A DNA stretch of 64,000 nt, taken from assembly GCF_014654895.1 (NCBI RefSeq), contig NZ_BNBE01000001.1:4114501-4178500 (forward strand), in the 5' to 3' direction. Shown here one piece after another: positions 39,653-48,117 of this stretch. The stretch comes from Streptomyces filamentosus. GTDB taxonomy: Bacteria > Actinomycetota > Actinomycetes > Streptomycetales > Streptomycetaceae. Made by a program: the position numbers and the translations under genes. Below the pieces are notes generated by a model, which saw only the letters and a list, made by a program, of their open reading frames with translations, was not told where the DNA came from and searched no databases. How positions within the stretch are numbered: the first letter of the stretch is position 1; each line of letters opens with the position of its first letter.

Positions 39653-42079
39653 GTGAACGACGACGCCCTGCGCGAGGCAGCCGTCGAGGCCGCGCTCGCC
39701 CAGCTCGACCTGGACGCCAAGACCCGCCTGCTCGGCGGCCGGGACATGTGGTCCCTGCCCGCCCTGCCGGAGATCGGCCTCGCCCCGCTCGTGATGTCCG
39801 ACGGCCCCATCGGCGTCCGCGGCGTCCGCTGGACCGCCGACGACCCGTCCGTCGCCCTCCCGTCCCCGACCGCCCTCGCCGCCACCTGGGACCCCGCCCT
39901 CGCCCGCCGGGCCGGCCGCCTCCTCGCTCAGGAGGCCCGCCGCAAGGGCGTCCACGTGCTGCTCGCCCCCACCGTCAACCTGCACCGCACCCCGCTCGGA
40001 GGCCGCCACTTCGAGGCGTACAGCGAGGACCCGTACCTCACCGGCGCCATCGGCACCGGCTACGTCCGGGGCGTCCAGGACGGCGGCGTCGGCACCACCG
40101 TCAAGCACTTCGTCGCCAACGACGCCGAGACCGACCGCTTCACCGTCGACAACGCGGTCGCCCCCCGCCCGCTCCGCGAGCTCTACCTCGCCCCCTTCGA
40201 GGCGATCGTCACCAACGCCCACCCCTGGGGCATCATGACCGCGTACAACCAGGTCAACGGCGTGACGATGACCGAGCACCGCTACCTCGTCAACGAGGTC
40301 CTGCGCGGCGAGTGGGGCTTCGACGGCTTCAACGTCTCCGACTGGATGGCCGCCCGCTCCACCACCGGCGACATCGCCGGCGGCCTCGACGTCGCCATGC
40401 CCGGCCCCGACACCGTCTACGGCGAGCACCTCGCCGCCGCCGTCCGGGCCGGCGAGGCCGACGAGTCCGCCGTCGACGCCGCCGTGCGCAACGTCCTCCG
40501 GCTCGCCGCCCGCGTCGGCGCCCTCGAAGGCGCCCCCGCCGCGGTCACCGAGCACCCCGCCCCGATCGACGGCGACGCCCTCGCCCGAGAGATCGCCCGC
40601 CGCGGCTTCGTCCTCGTCCGCAACGAGCACGGCGCCCTGCCGCTGAGGCCCGGCACCGTCGCCCTCTCCGGCGCCGCCGCCCGCGACGCCCGCGTCCTCG
40701 GCGGCGGCTCCGCCCAGGTCTTCCCCGAGCACGTCGTCTCCCCGCTCGACGGCCTCGCCGCCGCCCTGCCGGACGGGGCCCTGACCTATGCGATCGGCGC
40801 CGACCCCAGCGACGAACTCGCCCCCGCCGACCAGGGATTCACCCTCCGCGCGGTCTGCCGCGACGCCGCCGGCACCGTCCTCGGCGAGGGCACCCTGCCC
40901 AACGGCCAGGTCCAGTGGATCGGCGACGACCTCCCGGCCGGCGTCACCCACGACGCCCTCGCCTCCATCGAGGTCACCGGCACCTTCACCCCCCGCGAGA
41001 CCGGCGCCCACGCCTTCGGCACCCGCGGCCTCGGCGCCTTCGTCCTCACCGTCGACGGCACCGAACTCTTCGACGGCGTGCAGGAGATGGGCCCCGAGAC
41101 CGACCCCTTCGAAGCCTTCTTCGGCTCCCCGGTCGAGCGCGGCACCCTCGACCTCACCGCGGGCGAGACCGTCGAGGTCTCCCTCCGGCACACCCTCGCC
41201 AAGGAGTTCGCCGCCCCGCTCCCCGCCGTCATGTTCTCCTTCGTCCACCTCGCGCCCCGCCGCGACCCCGACGAACTGATCACCGAAGCCGTCGAGGCCG
41301 CCCGCACCGCCGACACCGCCGTCGTGGTCGTCGCCACCACCGAACGCGTCGAGTCCGAGGGCTTCGACCGGCGGGACCTCGCCCTCCCCGGCCGCCAGGA
41401 CGACCTGGTCCGCGCCGTCGCCGCCGTCAACCCGAACACCGTCGTCGTCGTCAACGCCGGCTCCCCGGTCGAACTGCCCTGGCGCGACGACGTCGCCGCG
41501 ATCCTGCTGAGCTGGTTCCCCGGCCAGGAGGGCGGCGCCGCCCTCGCCGACGTCCTCACCGGCGCCGAGGAGCCCGGCGGCCGCCTCCCCACCACCTGGC
41601 CCGCCGCCCTCGCCGACGCCCCCGTCACCGAGGTCACCCCCACCGACGGCGTCCTCGACTACGCCGAGGGCCTCTTCGTCGGCTACCGCGCCTGGGACAA
41701 GGCCGGCGCCGTCCCCGCGTACCCCTTCGGCCACGGCCTCGGCTACACCACCTGGACCTACGAGTCCCTGGACGCCGGCCCCGAGGCCGTCACCGTCCGC
41801 CTCACCAACACCGGCGACCGCCCCGGCCGCGAGACCGTGCAGATCTACCTCGCCCCGACCGACGACACCGTGGAGCGCCCCGCCCGCTGGCTCGCCGCCT
41901 TCGCCGGCGTCGAGGCCGCGCCCGGCGAGACCGTCGAGGCCGTCATCGCCCTCCCGCGCCGCGCCTTCGAGATCTGGGACGAGGCGCGGCACGCCTGGAC
42001 CCCGGTCCCCGGCCGCTACGAGGTCCACGCCGCCCACTCGCTGACCGACCCGCGCCTGACCGCCACCGTGGAGATCTAG
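39653..42079 (+). CDS. beta-glucosidase, glycoside hydrolase family 3
   Basis: The protein has 808 residues. The GTG at 39653 has a perfect GGAGGT 6 nt upstream, better than the ATG at 39617. GH3 domain 1 contains KHFVANDAETDR (151-162) and the nucleophile Asp230 in GFNVSDW. An inserted PA14-like domain (about 395-520) precedes the alpha/beta sandwich domain 2 (TTERVESEGFDRRDLALPGRQ, with the acid/base Glu). A C-terminal fibronectin-III-like domain follows (GHGLGYTTWTYES onward). No signal peptide is seen, so it is likely intracellular, cutting imported beta-glucosides. It is controlled by the divergent TetR. Confidence 0.93.
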   Translation: MNDDALREAAVEAALAQLDLDAKTRLLGGRDMWSLPALPEIGLAPLVMSDGPIGVRGVRWTADDPSVALPSPTALAATWDPALARRAGRLLAQEARRKGVHVLLAPTVNLHRTPLGGRHFEAYSEDPYLTGAIGTGYVRGVQDGGVGTTVKHFVANDAETDRFTVDNAVAPRPLRELYLAPFEAIVTNAHPWGIMTAYNQVNGVTMTEHRYLVNEVLRGEWGFDGFNVSDWMAARSTTGDIAGGLDVAMPGPDTVYGEHLAAAVRAGEADESAVDAAVRNVLRLAARVGALEGAPAAVTEHPAPIDGDALAREIARRGFVLVRNEHGALPLRPGTVALSGAAARDARVLGGGSAQVFPEHVVSPLDGLAAALPDGALTYAIGADPSDELAPADQGFTLRAVCRDAAGTVLGEGTLPNGQVQWIGDDLPAGVTHDALASIEVTGTFTPRETGAHAFGTRGLGAFVLTVDGTELFDGVQEMGPETDPFEAFFGSPVERGTLDLTAGETVEVSLRHTLAKEFAAPLPAVMFSFVHLAPRRDPDELITEAVEAARTADTAVVVVATTERVESEGFDRRDLALPGRQDDLVRAVAAVNPNTVVVVNAGSPVELPWRDDVAAILLSWFPGQEGGAALADVLTGAEEPGGRLPTTWPAALADAPVTEVTPTDGVLDYAEGLFVGYRAWDKAGAVPAYPFGHGLGYTTWTYESLDAGPEAVTVRLTNTGDRPGRETVQIYLAPTDDTVERPARWLAAFAGVEAAPGETVEAVIALPRRAFEIWDEARHAWTPVPGRYEVHAAHSLTDPRLTATVEI

Positions 42080-42105
42080 GACCTGTCCGGCGATCCCGCA
42101 CACGG

Positions 42106-42142
42106 CCCCGGGGCGGCGGACCTGACGCCCGCCGCCCCGGGG
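42106..42142. terminator. bidirectional terminator hairpin
   Basis: CCCCGGGGCGGCGG (42106-42119) and CCGCCGCCCCGGGG (42129-42142) form a perfect 14-bp stem with a 9-nt loop between the convergent GH3 and SGNH genes. The right arm ends at the base next to the SGNH stop codon. Confidence 0.75.
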
Positions 42143-43036
42143 CTACTCCGCCGTGATCCGCCGGTACGCCAGCTCCGCGAGGCGCGCCTGGCCCTCGCGG
42201 CTCGGATGGAACCAGTCCCAGGCGCTCAGCAGCGAGGCGTCGAAGCGGAAGCCGAAGACCGCGCCGCCGTCGTACCGGCAGAGCGCGTCCCGCGCGCACA
42301 CCTCGCCGAGGACCCGGTTGTACGCCGCGACCCGCCCGGCCACGGAGGCGCGCCGCTCCTCGGCCGCCGCCCCCAGGTCCTCCGGGTCGGCCAGCATCGA
42401 ACCGCAGACGCCCAGCTCCCACACCCGCCGGGCCGGCGGCTCCGCCCGCCCGGTGTCCCACAGCCGCCGCAGGTCCGGCACGCTCGCCACGTACACCCGC
42501 GCCTTCGGGGCGTCCTTCCGCAACCGGGCCAGCGCCGTCTCGAAGGAGCGGCGGAAGTCCGCCACCGGCGTCATCCCCGCCGGGGTCGGCCGGCAGGCGT
42601 CGTTGGCGCCGATCATCACCGTGACCAGTCCGGGCCGCTCGGCCGCCGCCCGGGCCATCTGCGCCGGGAGGGCCGCCATCCGCGCCCCGCTCTGCGCGAG
42701 GTTCCAGCTGTTCCCCGCGAGCTTCCCGGGCCCGAGGAGCCGCAGCGCCAGGCTGTTCACCGCCGGGTCCGTCCCCGTCGCCCAGGACGCCTCCGGGCAG
42801 TCCGCGAGCAGCGCGCAGGCGTCGAAGGCGCGGGTGACGGAGTCGCCGACGGCGGCGACGGACGCGGGCGGGACGGCCCACGCCGAGGCGGGCGTGGGGG
42901 TGGCCGTGGGCTTCGGCCGCGCCGGGGCGGCCGCTTCGCCGCCGGGACCGGGCGAGCCGGCGCAGCCCGCGAGCGCGGCGGCCGTGAGCAGCGCTCCCAC
43001 GACGGCGGTACGGATGCGGCGTCGGCCGTGCGGCAC
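42143..43036 (-). CDS. SGNH/GDSL hydrolase lipoprotein
   Basis: The protein has 297 residues. The GTG at 43036 follows AAGGAGG with a 6-nt gap. The lipobox LAGC (about 21-24) anchors it outside the membrane. The catalytic blocks of the fold are present: I, VAAVGDSVTRA (nucleophile Ser); III, VTVMIGANDACRP (Gly-x-Asn-Asp); V, WDWFHPSREGQ (Asp-x-x-His). It is an esterase or lipase-like enzyme on the cell surface. The Cys pairs (DACALLADC, EVCARDALC) suggest disulfides. The substrate is unknown. It is monocistronic. Confidence 0.88.
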   Translation of the reverse strand: MPHGRRRIRTAVVGALLTAAALAGCAGSPGPGGEAAAPARPKPTATPTPASAWAVPPASVAAVGDSVTRAFDACALLADCPEASWATGTDPAVNSLALRLLGPGKLAGNSWNLAQSGARMAALPAQMARAAAERPGLVTVMIGANDACRPTPAGMTPVADFRRSFETALARLRKDAPKARVYVASVPDLRRLWDTGRAEPPARRVWELGVCGSMLADPEDLGAAAEERRASVAGRVAAYNRVLGEVCARDALCRYDGGAVFGFRFDASLLSAWDWFHPSREGQARLAELAYRRITAE

Positions 43037-43299
43037 CGGCCCCCTCCTTCGTGCTGACGTCCTGGCGGGTGAAAGCTTCGTGTCCACCCGCCCCCGGACC
43101 GACCGTACGTCACCCCGAGGACGGCGCGGCACGGTAGCTTTTCCCCCGTCGAACCAGCGGCGCGCCCGCGCCGGCCGGCTCCGGTAAATTACATCACGTC
43201 ACATGCTGTCCCTTTTTAGAAGGTTTGCGGAGTTATTCGCCTGATGCTGTTTGCCGAGGCCGCTGGGAAGGCGAACCTCGTCCCACACTGGAGGTCCCG

Positions 43300-43794
43300 G
43301 TGACGACACGTGGAGTCCTGTACGTACACTCCGCACCGCGCGCGCTCTGCCCGCACGTCGAATGGGCGGTGGCGGGCGTCCTCGGTGCGAGGGTCCAGCT
43401 CGACTGGATCCGCCAGCCCGCGGCCCCCGGCACCTGGAGAGCCGAGTTCTCCTGGCAGGGCGAGACCGGCACCGCCTCCAGACTCGCCTCCGCCCTGCGC
43501 GGCTGGCAGATGCTCCGCTTCGAGGTGACGGCCGAGCCCTGCCCCACCGCCGAGGGCGAGCGCTACAGCGCCACCCCCGACCTGGGCATCTTCCACGCCG
43601 TCACCGGCATGCACGGCGACATCCTCGTCCCCGAGGACCGGCTCCGCGCCGCCCTCGCGCGGGCCGCGCAGGGCGAGACGGTCCTGGAGGCCGAGGTCGC
43701 CAAACTCCTCGGCAAGCCCTGGGACGACGAACTGGAACCCTTCCGGTACGCCGGCGAGGGCGCCCCGGTCCGCTGGCTTCACCAGGTCGTCTGA
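43300..43794 (+). CDS. DUF3145 protein
   Basis: The protein has 164 residues; the GTG at 43300 follows GGAGGT. It is soluble with no signal peptide. The sequence HVEWAVAGVLGARVQLDW, RAEFSWQGETGTASRLASALRGW and LGIFHAVTGMHGDI match the conserved actinobacterial family DUF3145, usually encoded near the fabD-fabF operon as here. No enzymatic motif is recognised. Its upstream 263 nt contain a distinctly A/T-rich stretch (about 43184-43246) suited to a promoter. The family call is by memory of pattern and synteny; the function is unknown. Confidence 0.8.
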   Translation: MTTRGVLYVHSAPRALCPHVEWAVAGVLGARVQLDWIRQPAAPGTWRAEFSWQGETGTASRLASALRGWQMLRFEVTAEPCPTAEGERYSATPDLGIFHAVTGMHGDILVPEDRLRAALARAAQGETVLEAEVAKLLGKPWDDELEPFRYAGEGAPVRWLHQVV

Positions 43795-43862
43795 GCGCGT
43801 TCACCCGGGGGCTGTAGCTTCCCGCCCCGAGGCGCGCAGGGCGCGCGCGGGGCGGGGGACGG

Positions 43863-44327
43863 ATGTTGAAGGGTCTGCGGAGGACGGGCGCGGCGGTCAC
43901 CGTCCTGCTGGGAGCGGGGGTCCTGAGCGCCTCCATGGCGCTCCTGTCGGGCCTCGCCTACCAGGTGGTGGCCGGCGACCCCACCGCCCATCTGGTGGCC
44001 TGGTCCCTGGGCGCGCTGCTCACGGGTCTGGTGGTCTTCGGCGTCGCGGGCGTCCTCTGGGACGACGAAGTGGAGCCGGGGAAGCCCGCGCAGCCGCCCG
44101 CCCCGGCGTCCGGCTCCGCGCCCGGAGCCGCCGCGGAGGGCTCCGCCGGTACGCCTGACACCGCCGCCGCCCCTGCCGCCGCCGCTGCCGCGACGGGGGA
44201 GAGCGACTGGTACGGGATCCTCGTCTTCGTCCTCGTGCTGCTCGGCCTGCTCGTCGGGGGGCCCTTCGGGATCGCCGGGTACGAGTCCCTGACCGACCGG
44301 CCCGCCCCGGTCTCCGTCCCCCGCTGA
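43863..44327 (+). CDS. small membrane protein of unknown function
   Basis: The protein has 154 residues. Three hydrophobic segments are visible: about 10-36 (AAVTVLLGAGVLSASMALLSGLAY), 44-67 (LVAWSLGALLTGLVVFGVAGVLW) and 117-139 (YGILVFVLVLLGLLVGGPFGIAG). An Ala/Pro/Ser-rich loop of about 45 residues separates the last two. No family was recognised. It ends just before a strong bidirectional terminator facing fabF and is transcribed convergently with the fab operon. It starts 68 nt after the DUF3145 gene and may be read from that promoter. Confidence 0.65.
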   Translation: MLKGLRRTGAAVTVLLGAGVLSASMALLSGLAYQVVAGDPTAHLVAWSLGALLTGLVVFGVAGVLWDDEVEPGKPAQPPAPASGSAPGAAAEGSAGTPDTAAAPAAAAAATGESDWYGILVFVLVLLGLLVGGPFGIAGYESLTDRPAPVSVPR

Positions 44328-44331
44328 AACG

Positions 44332-44371
44332 CCGTCGGCCCGCCCCTCCGGGTGGAGGGGCGGGCCGACGG
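44332..44371. terminator. strong bidirectional terminator of the fab operon
   Basis: CCGTCGGCCCGCCCCTCC (44332-44349) and GGAGGGGCGGGCCGACGG (44354-44371) form a perfect 18-bp stem with a GGGT tetraloop, between the membrane-protein stop (44327) and the fabF stop (44383). Confidence 0.88.
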
Positions 44372-44382
44372 GAGGCCGGGAC

Positions 44383-45645
44383 TCAGACGCTCCGGAAGGC
44401 GAGGACCACGTTGTGGCCGCCGAAGCCGAAGGAGTTGTTGACCGCGGCGATCGTGCCCTCGGGGAGGGCGCGGGGCTCGTCGCGGACGATGTCGGCCTCG
44501 ACCTCGGGGTCCAGGTCGTCGACGTTGATGGTCGGCGGGGCCAGGCGGTGGTGGAGCGCCAGGACCGTCGCGACGGTCTCGATGCCGCCCGCGCCGCCGA
44601 GGAGGTGGCCCGTCATCGACTTGGTCGCGGAGACCGCCACGTGGTCGAGGTCGTCGCCGAAGACCTGCCGCAGCGCCTTGATCTCGGCGACGTCGCCCTG
44701 CGGCGTCGACGTGGCGTGCGCGTTGAGGTGGACGACCTCCGACGGCTTCAGGTCGGTGGTCTCCAGGAGGTGCCGGAGCGCGGAGGCGATGCCCCGGCCG
44801 GACGGCTCGGGCTGCGCGATGTGGTGGCTGTCGGCCGACAGGCCCTGGCCGAGCGCCTCGCAGTAGATCTTCGCGCCGCGGGCCTTGGCGTGCTCCTCGG
44901 ACTCCAGGATCACGACGCCGGCGCCCTCGCCGAGCACGAAGCCGTCGCGCGCGGTGTCGTAGGGGCGCGAGGCCTTCGCGGGCTCGTCGTTGTTCTTGGA
45001 CATCGCCATCATGTTGGCGAAGGCGGCGATCGGCAGCGGGTGGATCGCGGCCTCGGTGCCGCCGGCGACGACCACGTCGGCACGGCCGCTGCGGATCATC
45101 TCGATGGCGTAGCCGATCGCCTCGGCGCCCGACGCGCAGGCGGAGACCGGGGTGTGGACGCCGGCGCGGGCGTTCACCTCCAGGCCCACGTTGGCGGAGG
45201 GGCCGTTGGGCATGAGCATGGGCACGGTGTGCGGGGAGACGCGGCGGACGCCCTTCTCCTTCAGCACGTCGTACTGGTCGAGCAGCGTGGTGACACCGCC
45301 GATGCCGGAGGCGATGACGGAACCGAGCCGCTCGGGCGCGATCCGCTCGTCCTCGCCGGCCGGGCCGGTGTAGCCCGCGTCGGCCCACGCCTCGCGGGCC
45401 GCGATCAGCGCGAACTGCGCCGAGCGGTCCAGCTTGCGGGCCAGCGGGCGGGGGAGCACGTCGCCCGGGTCGACCGCCGCGGTCGCGGCGATCTGGACGG
45501 GCAGTTCGGCGAAGCGCTCGCCCTCCAGGGGCTTGACGCCGGAGCGTCCCGCAAGAAGACCTTCCCAGGTCGTTGCGGAGTCGCCACCCAGCGGTGTGGT
45601 TGCGCCGATACCGGTGACGACCACGGTGCGATTGGTCGAGCTCAC
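44383..45645 (-). CDS. fabF: beta-ketoacyl-ACP synthase II (FabF)
   Basis: The protein has 420 residues, with a GTG start at 45645 (VSSTNRTVVVTGIG). The condensing-enzyme triad is Cys170 (VSACASGA), His310 (LNAHATSTPQGD) and His347 (SMTGHLLGGAG), with Lys342. It condenses malonyl-ACP with growing acyl-ACP in type II fatty acid elongation. It is the last gene of fabD-fabH-acpP-fabF, 109 nt after acpP, and ends at the strong terminator. The order and neighbours are those of the essential Streptomyces fatty acid cluster rather than a polyketide KS-alpha, as no chain-length-factor partner is present. Confidence 0.97.
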   Translation of the reverse strand: MSSTNRTVVVTGIGATTPLGGDSATTWEGLLAGRSGVKPLEGERFAELPVQIAATAAVDPGDVLPRPLARKLDRSAQFALIAAREAWADAGYTGPAGEDERIAPERLGSVIASGIGGVTTLLDQYDVLKEKGVRRVSPHTVPMLMPNGPSANVGLEVNARAGVHTPVSACASGAEAIGYAIEMIRSGRADVVVAGGTEAAIHPLPIAAFANMMAMSKNNDEPAKASRPYDTARDGFVLGEGAGVVILESEEHAKARGAKIYCEALGQGLSADSHHIAQPEPSGRGIASALRHLLETTDLKPSEVVHLNAHATSTPQGDVAEIKALRQVFGDDLDHVAVSATKSMTGHLLGGAGGIETVATVLALHHRLAPPTINVDDLDPEVEADIVRDEPRALPEGTIAAVNNSFGFGGHNVVLAFRSV

Positions 45646-45754
45646 AGGAATTCGTTCTCCATGTGTGTGATGGTCGAAAGACGGCGCCACCGCCGGGTGG
45701 CGGACCGAATCAGCGGGGACCGGGCCCGGTGGGGCCTGGTCCACCAGGGCCGAA

Positions 45755-46003
45755 TCAGGCCTGGTGCTTGAGGATGTAGTCGACGGCGTCGCCCACGGTC
45801 TTGAGGTTCTTGACGTCCTCGTCGGGGATCTTGACGTCGAAGCGCTCCTCGGCGGCGACGACGACCTCGACCATGGACAGGGAGTCGACGTCCAGGTCGT
45901 CGGTGAAGGACTTGTCCAGCTGGACGTCCTCGACCGGGATGCCGGCGATCTCGTTCACGATCTCGGCGAGACCTTCGACGAGCTGCTCCTGGGTGAAGGC
46001 CAT
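45755..46003 (-). CDS. acpP: acyl carrier protein
   Basis: The protein has 82 residues, acidic. The phosphopantetheine site is Ser41 in DVDSLSMVE, within the usual four-helix layout. It carries acyl chains through fatty acid synthesis. It lies between fabH (57 nt upstream) and fabF. The site reads DSLS rather than the DSLD of many ACPs. Confidence 0.97.
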   Translation of the reverse strand: MAFTQEQLVEGLAEIVNEIAGIPVEDVQLDKSFTDDLDVDSLSMVEVVVAAEERFDVKIPDEDVKNLKTVGDAVDYILKHQA

Positions 46004-46060
46004 GGTGGCGCTCCTTCTGTGGTTGCTTCGGTGGGTTGGCTTCCGGGAGGTCCCGGTCGC

Positions 46061-47092
46061 CTAGGGGAGAGTAACGACCGTCGCGGCGAACACGAGACCC
46101 GCCCCGAAGCCGATGACGAGCGCGGTGTCGCCGCTCTTCGCCTGTCCGGTCGCCAGGAGCCGCTCCATCGCGAGCGGGATCGAGGCGGCCGAGGTGTTGC
46201 CGGTCGTCTCCACGTCACGGGCGACCGTGACGTGCTCCGGCAGCTTCAGGGTCTTCACCATCGAGTCGATGATCCGCATGTTGGCCTGGTGCGGGATGAA
46301 GACGTCCAGGTCGTCCGCCGTGATGCCGGCGGCGTCGAGCGCCTGCTGGGCGACCTTCGCCATCTCGAAGACGGCCCAGCGGAAGACCGCCTGGCCCTCC
46401 TGCGTGATGGCGGGGAACTTGATCTCGCCGGCCTCGTTGAGCGGCAGGTTCGACACGTCGCCCGCGTGGAACTCGTTCCACGGCACGGTCTGCTTGATCG
46501 TCTCCGACTTGTCGCCCTCGGAACCCCAGACGGTGGGGCCGATGTGCGGCACGTCGGAGGGGCCGACCACGACCGCGCCGGCGCCGTCGCCGAACAGGAA
46601 GGCCGTCGCGCGGTCCTCCAGGTCCGTCAGGTCGCTCAGGCGCTCGACGCCGATCACGAGGACGTACTCCGCGGAGCCCTCGACGATCATGCCCTTGGCG
46701 AGGGTCAGGCCGTAGCCGAAACCGGCGCAGCCCGCGGAGATGTCGAACGCGGCCGGCTTCCCGGCGCCGATCTTGTCGGCGATCTCGGTGGCGACGGCCG
46801 GGGTCTGCTTGAAGTGCGAGACCGTCGAGACGACGACCGCACCGATCTGCTCGGGGGCGATGCCGGCCTCGGCGATCGCCTTGCCGGACGCCTCCACCGA
46901 CATCGCGGTGACGGTCTCCTCGGGGGAGGCCCAGTGGCGGGTGGCGATGCCCGAGCGCGAGCGGATCCACTCGTCGGACGAGTCGATCTTCTCGAGGATC
47001 ACCTCGTTCGGCACGACCCGGGCGGGGCGGTAGCCGCCGACGCCCATGATCCGCGCGTACGGGGCGCCCTTGCTGGGCTTGATCTTCGACAT
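46061..47092 (-). CDS. fabH: beta-ketoacyl-ACP synthase III (FabH)
   Basis: The protein has 343 residues. The ATG at 47092 (MSKIKPSKG) follows AGGAG by about 11 nt; a GTG four codons upstream would leave no room for a ribosome site. The triad is Cys122 (DISAGCAGFGYG), His268 (FIPHQANMR) and Asn299 (TTGNTSAAS). It starts chains by condensing acyl-CoA (branched and acetyl primers in Streptomyces) with malonyl-ACP. It begins 18 nt after the fabD stop. Confidence 0.97.
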   Translation of the reverse strand: MSKIKPSKGAPYARIMGVGGYRPARVVPNEVILEKIDSSDEWIRSRSGIATRHWASPEETVTAMSVEASGKAIAEAGIAPEQIGAVVVSTVSHFKQTPAVATEIADKIGAGKPAAFDISAGCAGFGYGLTLAKGMIVEGSAEYVLVIGVERLSDLTDLEDRATAFLFGDGAGAVVVGPSDVPHIGPTVWGSEGDKSETIKQTVPWNEFHAGDVSNLPLNEAGEIKFPAITQEGQAVFRWAVFEMAKVAQQALDAAGITADDLDVFIPHQANMRIIDSMVKTLKLPEHVTVARDVETTGNTSAASIPLAMERLLATGQAKSGDTALVIGFGAGLVFAATVVTLP

Positions 47093-47110
47093 GCTTCTCG
47101 ACACTCCTCG

Positions 47111-48034
47111 TCAGACGGCCGTGTGCTCGGCGACGAGCGTACGGGCCGCGTCCAGGTCGTCGGGAGTCTTGAGGGCCACGGTGGCCACGCCCGGCAGGGC
47201 GCGCTTGGCGATGCCCGTGAGGGTTCCGCCCGGGCACACCTCGATCAGCGCGGTCGCGCCGAGGGCCTGGAAGGTCTCCATGCACAGGTCCCAGCGGACC
47301 GGGCTGGCGACCTGGCCGACCAGGCGCGTGAGGACCTCCGCGCCGGTGTCGACGGAACGGCCGTCCTTGTTGGAGACGTACGTCACGGTCGGGTCGGACG
47401 GGGACAGCTCCCGCGCGGCCTGGTCCAGGGTGGCGACGGCCGGGGCCATGTGGTGCGTGTGGAAGGCGCCGGCGACCTTGAGCGCGACGACCCGGCGGAC
47501 GCCCTCGGGCTTGTCGGCGTCCAGGGCGGCCAGCTGCTCCAGCGTGCCGGCGGCCACGATCTGGCCCGCGCCGTTCACGTTGGCCGGGGTCAGGCCCAGC
47601 TTCTCCAGGTGCGGGACGGTCACCTCGGGGTCGCCGCCGAGCAGCGCCGACATGCCGGTGGGGGCGATCGCGGCGGCCTCGGCCATCGCCAGGCCGCGGG
47701 TGCGGACCAGCTTCAGGGCGGCGGTGTCGTCGAGGACGCCCGCGAACGCGGCCGCGGTGAACTCGCCGACGCTGTGCCCGGCGACCGCGCCGGGGTTCAC
47801 GTCGCCGAGGGCGGCGGCGGAGAGGAGGCCGGCCGCGACGAGCAGCGGCTGGGCCACGGCGGTGTCGCGGATGTCGTCCGCGTCCGCCTTCGTGCCGTAG
47901 TGGACGAGGTCGAGCCCGATGGCGTCGGACCAGGCCGCGAGGCGGTCGGCGGCGCCGGGGAGGTCGAGCCAGGGAGTCAGGAAGCCAGGCGTCTGGGCGC
48001 CTTGGCCGGGAGCGACGAGTACGAGCACCCTCAC
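47111..48034 (-). CDS. fabD: malonyl-CoA:ACP transacylase (FabD)
   Basis: The protein has 307 residues. The GTG at 48034 was chosen, and an in-frame GTG two codons later (48028) is equally possible. The catalytic Ser88 is in GHSVGE, His192 in GAFHTHHM, and the start VLVAPGQGAQTPGF is typical of the family. It loads malonyl units on ACP for both fatty acid and, in Streptomyces, polyketide synthesis. It is the first gene of the fab operon. An inverted repeat 63 nt upstream of the start is a candidate regulator site. Confidence 0.96.
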   Translation of the reverse strand: MRVLVLVAPGQGAQTPGFLTPWLDLPGAADRLAAWSDAIGLDLVHYGTKADADDIRDTAVAQPLLVAAGLLSAAALGDVNPGAVAGHSVGEFTAAAFAGVLDDTAALKLVRTRGLAMAEAAAIAPTGMSALLGGDPEVTVPHLEKLGLTPANVNGAGQIVAAGTLEQLAALDADKPEGVRRVVALKVAGAFHTHHMAPAVATLDQAARELSPSDPTVTYVSNKDGRSVDTGAEVLTRLVGQVASPVRWDLCMETFQALGATALIEVCPGGTLTGIAKRALPGVATVALKTPDDLDAARTLVAEHTAV

Positions 48035-48096
48035 ACTCTCTCTTGGGGACGGTGTCCGGCGCCCGTGGGGACTAGGACGAAGAACCGTCGGGGGAA

Positions 48097-48113
48097 TTGT
48101 CGGTGTTCGACAA
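48097..48113. promoter_or_regulatory. inverted repeat in the fasR-fabD intergenic region
   Basis: TTGTCG-GTGTT-CGACAA is a 6-5-6 inverted repeat between the fasR stop (48118) and the fabD start. It is in the A/T-richest part of an 83-nt gap and well placed for the FasR-dependent fab promoter. Confidence 0.5.
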
Positions 48114-48117
48114 AAGT

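Noticed and set aside
44383..45645. Polyketide ketosynthase
   Set aside because: Neighbours are fabD, fabH, acpP and fasR in the standard primary-metabolism order, and there is no chain-length-factor gene or other PKS gene.
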